A stretch of DNA of 64,000 nt from Rhinopomastus cyanomelas (taxonomy: Eukaryota; Chordata; Aves; Bucerotiformes; Rhinopomastidae), in assembly GCA_013400115.1 (NCBI GenBank), contig VXBP01008284.1, positions 47,902 to 111,901 on the forward strand. The letters run 5' to 3'. Shown in pieces: positions 59,939 through 64,000 of this stretch. A model generated the notes under the pieces. It saw nothing but the letters and a program-made list of their open reading frames with translations, made no database searches and was not told the DNA's origin. A program made the translations under genes and the position numbers. Position 1 is the stretch's first letter, and each line of letters begins with the position of its first letter.

Positions 59939-60193
59939 TAATGAGAGGCTGAGGGAGCTGGGATTGTTTAGCCTGAAGAAGGGGAGGAAGCTGAGAGGAG
60001 ACCTAATTGCCCTTTACAGGTACCTGAAAGGAGGGTGTAGGGAGGCCTCTTCTCCCAAATGACTGCTGACAGGACAAGAGGAAATGGCCACAACTTGTAC
60101 GAGGGGAACAACAGACTGGAAGTTAGGAAAAACATCTTTAGCGAAAGAGTGGTTAGACATTGGAACAGGCTGCCCAGGGAATGGGTGGAGTCA
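59939..60193 (+). mobile_element. Older CR1 LINE, left part of a copy split by insertion
   Basis: atgagaggctgagggagctg, ggaaatggccacaacttgta and ttggaacaggctgcccaggg are visible. The copy stops at tgggtggagtcac, exactly where the minus-strand CR1 begins. The missing 3' portion resumes at 63309. Confidence 0.9.
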
Positions 60194-62797
60194 CAGAACA
60201 CAGAACATTAGGGATTGGAAGGGACCTCGAAAGATCAGCAGGTGATCAGCAGGATCACCTAGACCAAGTCACACAGGAGCATATTCAGGTGGGTGTTAAA
60301 CATCTCCAGAGAAGGAGACTCCACAACACCCCTGGGCAGCCTGTTCCAATCCTCCATCACCCTCACTGTGAAGAAGTTCCTTCTCACATTTATGTGGAAT
60401 CTCCTATGTTCCAGCTTGCAACCATTGCCCCTTGTCCTATCACTAGATGACACTGAGAAGAGCCTGATTCCATCCTCCTGACACCCACCCCTCACATATT
60501 TATAGACATTAATGAGGTCACCACTCAGTCTCCTCTTCTCCAAACTAAAGAGACCCAGCTCCCTCAGCCTTTCTTACTAAGTTCCACTTCCTTCATCATC
60601 CTTGCTGTTATATGCAAGCTCCGTGTCCTTCTGGAATTGAGGAGCCCACAACTGGACACAATACTCCAGATGAGGTCTCACCACGGCAGAGTAGAGGGGC
60701 AGAAGAACCTCTCTTGATCTGCTAACCACCCCTCTTCTGATCCACCCCAGGATGCTGTTGGCACTCTTGGCCACAAGAGCACCTTGCTGCCTCATGGTCA
60801 TCCTGCTGTCCACTAGGACCCCCAGTTCCTTTCTCCTACACTTCTCTCCAACAGGCCAGTCCCCAGCCTATACTGGTACCTGGGGTTGTTCTTGCCCAGA
60901 TGCAAGACTCTACACTTACCCTTGTTCTACTTCATTACATTTCTCCCTGCCCAGCTCTCCAACCTGTCTGGGTCTCACTGAATGGCAGCACAGTCTGCAG
61001 GGGTGTCGGCGACACCACCCAGCTTTGTGTCATCAGCAAACTTGCTGACAGTGCATCCTAATCCCTCATCCAAGTCATCAATGAATAGACTGAATAGGAC
61101 TGGTCCCAGTACCAACCCTTGGGAGACTCTACTAGATACAGGTCTCCAACTAGACTGTGTCCCATTGACTGCTACACTATGACATCTATCCTGCAGCCAG
61201 TTCACGATCCACCTCGCTACCCCGTCATCCAGTCAACACTGCCTCAGTTTAGCTGCAAGGATGCTGTGTGAGTCTGTGTCAGATGCTTTACTGAAGTCAA
61301 GATAGACCATGTCCACCACTCTGCCATCATCTATCCACCTGGTTATGCCCTCATAAAAGGCTATCAGGTCGGTAAAGCATGACTTCCCCTTAGGGAGTCA
61401 TGCTGACTGTCTCTAATGACCCTCCTGTCCTTGATGTGCCTGGAGACAGCATCTAGGATAAGTTGTTTCCTGCGATGGAGGTTAGGCTGACCAGTCTATA
61501 GTTACTTGGGTCCTCCTTCTTATCGTTTTTGAAGATTGGAGTGACATTTGCTATCCTCCAATCCCAAGGCACCTCTCCTAATCCCCCAGGAAAAGGTGAT
61601 GGGGAGTGGCCTTAGCAATGACCTCCGCCATCTCCCTTAGCACGCGTGGGTGCATCCCATCTGGGCTCATGGATTTATGTACATCTAGTTTGATCAACTT
61701 ATCCCTAACCCAGTCCTCATCAACCAGGGCAAGCTCCTCTCTTGTCTCAACTTCCTCTGGAGCCTCAGAAGTCTGGGGTTTGATATCAAGACAGCTCCCA
61801 GAAGTATAGACAAACGCAATGAAGGTGTTCAATATCTCTGCTTTCTCTGTATCCTGTCTTCAGGGCACCCACCTCGTTCAGCAGGGGGCCTACACTGCCT
61901 CTAGGTTTAGTTTTACCTGCAATGTAGTTTAAAAAGCCCTTTTTGTTGCCCTTGACCTCTCTTGCAAGGTTTAATTCCAAGGAGGCCTTGATTTTCTAGT
62001 TGCATCCCTACATGCCCTCACCAGAGCCTTATAATCACCCCAAGTGCCCATCCCCTCCTTCCATGACCTATAGACTTTCTTCTTCCTCTTGACTTTGCCC
62101 AGCAGCTCTCTTTTTAACCACGCAGGTCTTCTGGCTCCCTTCCTTGACTTCCTACCTTTGTTGGAATGCTCTTGTCTTGTGCTTCAAAGAAGTAGTTTTT
62201 GAATGTTAACTAGCTACCCTGACCTCTTCTAGCTGCCAGTACCCTGTCCCACGGGATTTCCCCTAGCAATTGCTTGAAAAGGCCAAAGTTGACCCTCCTG
62301 AAGTCCAGGGTTGTGATTCTGCTTGCTATTCTGTTCCTACCACATGAGACCCTGAACTCCAGCATCTCATGGTCACTGCACCCAGGGCTGCCCTCAACCT
62401 TCACTCTTCAAACAGACCCACCTTGTTGGTGACTACAAGATCTAGCAGTGCTCCTCTCCTAGTGGGCTCTTCCACCATTTGCTTCAGGAAGTTGTCACCG
62501 ATGCACTGAAGAAACCTCCTGGACTGTAGCTGGCTGGCTGAGTAGTTCTGCCAGCAAATACCAGGGTAGTTAAAATCTCCCATGAGAAGCAAGGCCTGTA
62601 GCCATGAGGCTGCTGTCAGCTGCCGTAGAAGATCTCATCAACTTCCTCATTCTGATCTGGTAGCCTGTAATAGACACCCACGACAGTGTCACTCATGGCA
62701 GCCTGCCCCTTAATCCGCACCCACAAACTCTCAACTCTCGCTTCATCCGCCCCTGGACAGAACTCAGTACATTGCTCTCACATAAAGAGCAACTCCA

Positions 62798-62835
62798 CCT
62801 TGCTGACCTGTTCTTGCCTTGCTGACCTGTTCTTC
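62798..62835. repeat. 19-bp tandem duplication in CR1 endonuclease region
   Basis: ccttgctgacctgttcttg is followed directly by ccttgctgacctgttcttc. A 19-bp insertion shifts the frame of the endonuclease domain. The second unit overlaps the start of the 153-bp repeat at 62816. Confidence 0.92.
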
Positions 62836-63127
62836 CTAAAAAGGACATAGCCGTCCGTGACCACATTCCAGTCATAAGAGCTGTTCTTCCAGGTCTCTGT
62901 AATTGCCACCAGATCATAATCACCTGACTGGACACAGATTCCTAACTCTTCCTGCTTATTCCCCATGCNAACCCGCCTTGCTGACCTGTTCTTCCTAAAA
63001 AGGACATAGCCGTCCGTGACCACATTCCAGTCATAAGAGCTGTTCTTCCAGGTCTCTGTAATTGCCACCAGATCATAATCACCTGACTGGACACAGATTC
63101 CTAACTCTTCCTGCTTATTCCCCATGC
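62816..63127. repeat. Perfect 153-bp direct repeat flanking a single N (probable assembly artefact)
   Basis: 62816-62968 and 62975-63127 appear identical base for base. They are separated only by naaccc with an N at 62969. Each begins gccttgctgacctgttcttc and ends cttattccccatgc. Confidence 0.95.
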
Positions 63128-63308
63128 TGTGTGCATTGGTGTACGGGCATTTCAGGGAGACAGCTGAGCTCTCCTTTTCCACCCTAGGACAGCGAGAGCC
63201 TGCCTGGTTTTCGTTAAGACCAGAGCTCTGTTCCACTAGCGGGCACCCATCAACTATCCCACCCTCCTTCAAATCTAGTTTAAAGCCCTCTGAATGAGCC
63301 CTGGCAGC

Positions 63309-63443
63309 ACCCCTGGAGGTGTTCAGAAGATCAGTGGATGTGGCACTTTGGGACACGGTCTAGTAGCCATGGAGGTGTTGGGTTGAAGGTTGGACTGAAT
63401 GATCCTAGAGGTCCTTTCCTGTTGGAGACACTGGGTTCTGTGG
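63309..63443 (+). mobile_element. Older CR1 LINE, right part of the split copy
   Basis: cccctggaggtgttcagaag, gtggatgtggcactttggga, gttgaaggttggactgaatg and the decayed tail gggttctgtgg are visible. It continues directly the + copy that ends at 60193. Confidence 0.9.
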
Positions 63444-63967
63444 AATCATTGTTGTAAGAGCAAAGACAGTTGGAAGATTTGAACATGTGAGTTAATGTTG
63501 ATAGTCGGCTTAAGTATGGCGATTAGCACAAGTCACAGTCTTTGTTTAAGGCTAACCACCTTGAGAAGAAACAAGAGGTAACAACATTGCCGCGGATACT
63601 GCGAGGACAGCTGTGGTGGCCAATGAGATTGCTGCACGGATTGTTTTGGTGTTTAAACGAACCAATCAATGTTGAGCAAGAGAGTATATATTTCTTAATT
63701 TTTGAGAATGAAACGGCTTCTACTTGAAAATCATATTGATTTGTGAAGAGTCCATTTGGTATATCCCTGCACTTTCTAACCTTAATGATTCAACAGTTCT
63801 GTTTCTCAGTGCTGAAATGGGAAGAAACACAAACAAAAGTCATAAAAAGCAATTGGAAATGTTCTCATTTCTTCACTGGTGTGATTTGGCTTCTGTCCAC
63901 ATCGTGTTTTGACACCAAACTGCTCAGAAGTGCATTGCGGTGCTGGAGCTGAATTGAGGCCAGAGCA
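63444..63967. other. Single-copy intron
   Basis: Nothing recognised between the split host CR1 and the CR1 at the window edge. Confidence 0.55.
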
Positions 63968-64000
63968 CTTGCATCTGGGCAAGAACAACCCCAGGTACCA
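63968..64000 (+). mobile_element. CR1 LINE start of fragment, cut by window edge
   Basis: cttgcatctgggcaagaaca followed by accccaggtacca matches the LHLGKNNPRYQ part of CR1 ORF2. It runs off the right edge. Confidence 0.82.

Larger units (their letters stand above)
60194..63308 (-). mobile_element. CR1 LINE, 3.1 kb, endonuclease plus reverse transcriptase, inserted in older CR1
   Basis: This is the longest element in the window: nearly all of ORF2 plus the 3' UTR, with ORF1 and the 5' end missing. Reading down the minus strand, endonuclease motifs come first: DLVAITETW (twice, because of the duplication at 62816-63127), GDFNYPGICWQ near 62570, and SDHEMLEF near 62375. Reverse-transcriptase motifs follow: KSMSPDGMHPRVL near 61680, GPVLFSLFIDDLDEGL near 61090, and KFADDTKLGG near 61040. 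Next come the C-terminal phrases MTMRQQGALVAKSANSILG and RPHLEYCVQLWAPQ, and a 3' UTR ending at tcacagaacacagaacatta. Frames are interrupted several times, including a 19-bp tandem duplication at 62798-62835, so it is not functional. Confidence 0.95.
31154..64000 (+). other. GNAL: GNAL intron downstream of the recognised exon (partial)
   Basis: No downstream Gs-alpha exon was found. The motifs sought were DQDLLRCRVLTSG, DVGGQRDERRKW, FLNKQD and HFTCAVDTEN. The intron therefore runs off the right edge and is at least 32.8 kb. No intact single-exon host gene lies inside it. Confidence 0.72.

Noticed and set aside
62778..63356. 192-codon minus-strand frame with endonuclease text repeated twice.
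   Set aside because: The doubled text comes from the 153-bp repeat across the N at 62969 and the frame belongs to CR1 ORF2.
1..64000. Search for tRNA, rRNA, CRISPR array, operon or phage-like structure.
   Set aside because: Nothing with those features was seen. The window is vertebrate intron and interspersed repeats.

Overview
The window is nuclear DNA from a bird. Two signs support this. CR1 LINE fragments are everywhere, with the typical 3' tail (attctatgattctgtga or its complement) and CR1 endonuclease/reverse-transcriptase motifs. The one recognisable host coding segment is also a vertebrate exon. From approximate boundaries I count about 54 CR1 pieces covering roughly a quarter of the 64 kb. 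That is dense for a bird and would fit a CR1-rich lineage such as woodpeckers, barbets or hornbills, but the species is an inference.

Host gene: one exon, 31056-31153 on the + strand, encodes part of the helical domain of a stimulatory G-protein alpha subunit. Residue choices fit GNAL (G-olf alpha) and not GNAS. It has a good 3' splice site, a consensus GTAAGT donor, and phases that match the Gs-alpha family gene structure. I found no other GNAL exon on either side. The rest of the window is therefore read as two large GNAL introns: at least 31 kb upstream and at least 32.8 kb downstream.

Region by region: 1-20 kb is an intron crowded with CR1. It includes a 1.2 kb copy with reverse-transcriptase motifs (13750-14948), a near-identical inverted CR1 pair (12912-13396 and 16518-16953), and a GATA/GACA microsatellite (17331-17518). 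20-24 kb is almost repeat-free. 24.9-25.9 kb holds a probable degenerate LTR. 30-34 kb around the exon is free of CR1. 34-51 kb has scattered CR1 tails, a few short tandem duplications and AT-rich candidate regulatory stretches. 51.8-53.4 kb is a CR1 inserted into an older CR1 and contains a 144-base assembly gap. 59.9-63.4 kb is a 3.1 kb CR1 with endonuclease and reverse-transcriptase motifs, inserted into another CR1. Inside it lies a one-N junction flanked by perfect 153-bp repeats, most likely an assembly artefact.

I recognised no RNA gene, CRISPR array, prokaryotic feature or complete protein-coding gene. The open frames in the window are CR1 remnants or chance frames. The main points of interest are the nested CR1 insertions, a CR1 subfamily with its own 3' UTR signature, the assembly artefacts, and several candidate conserved non-coding elements. 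I found no convincing previously undescribed system.
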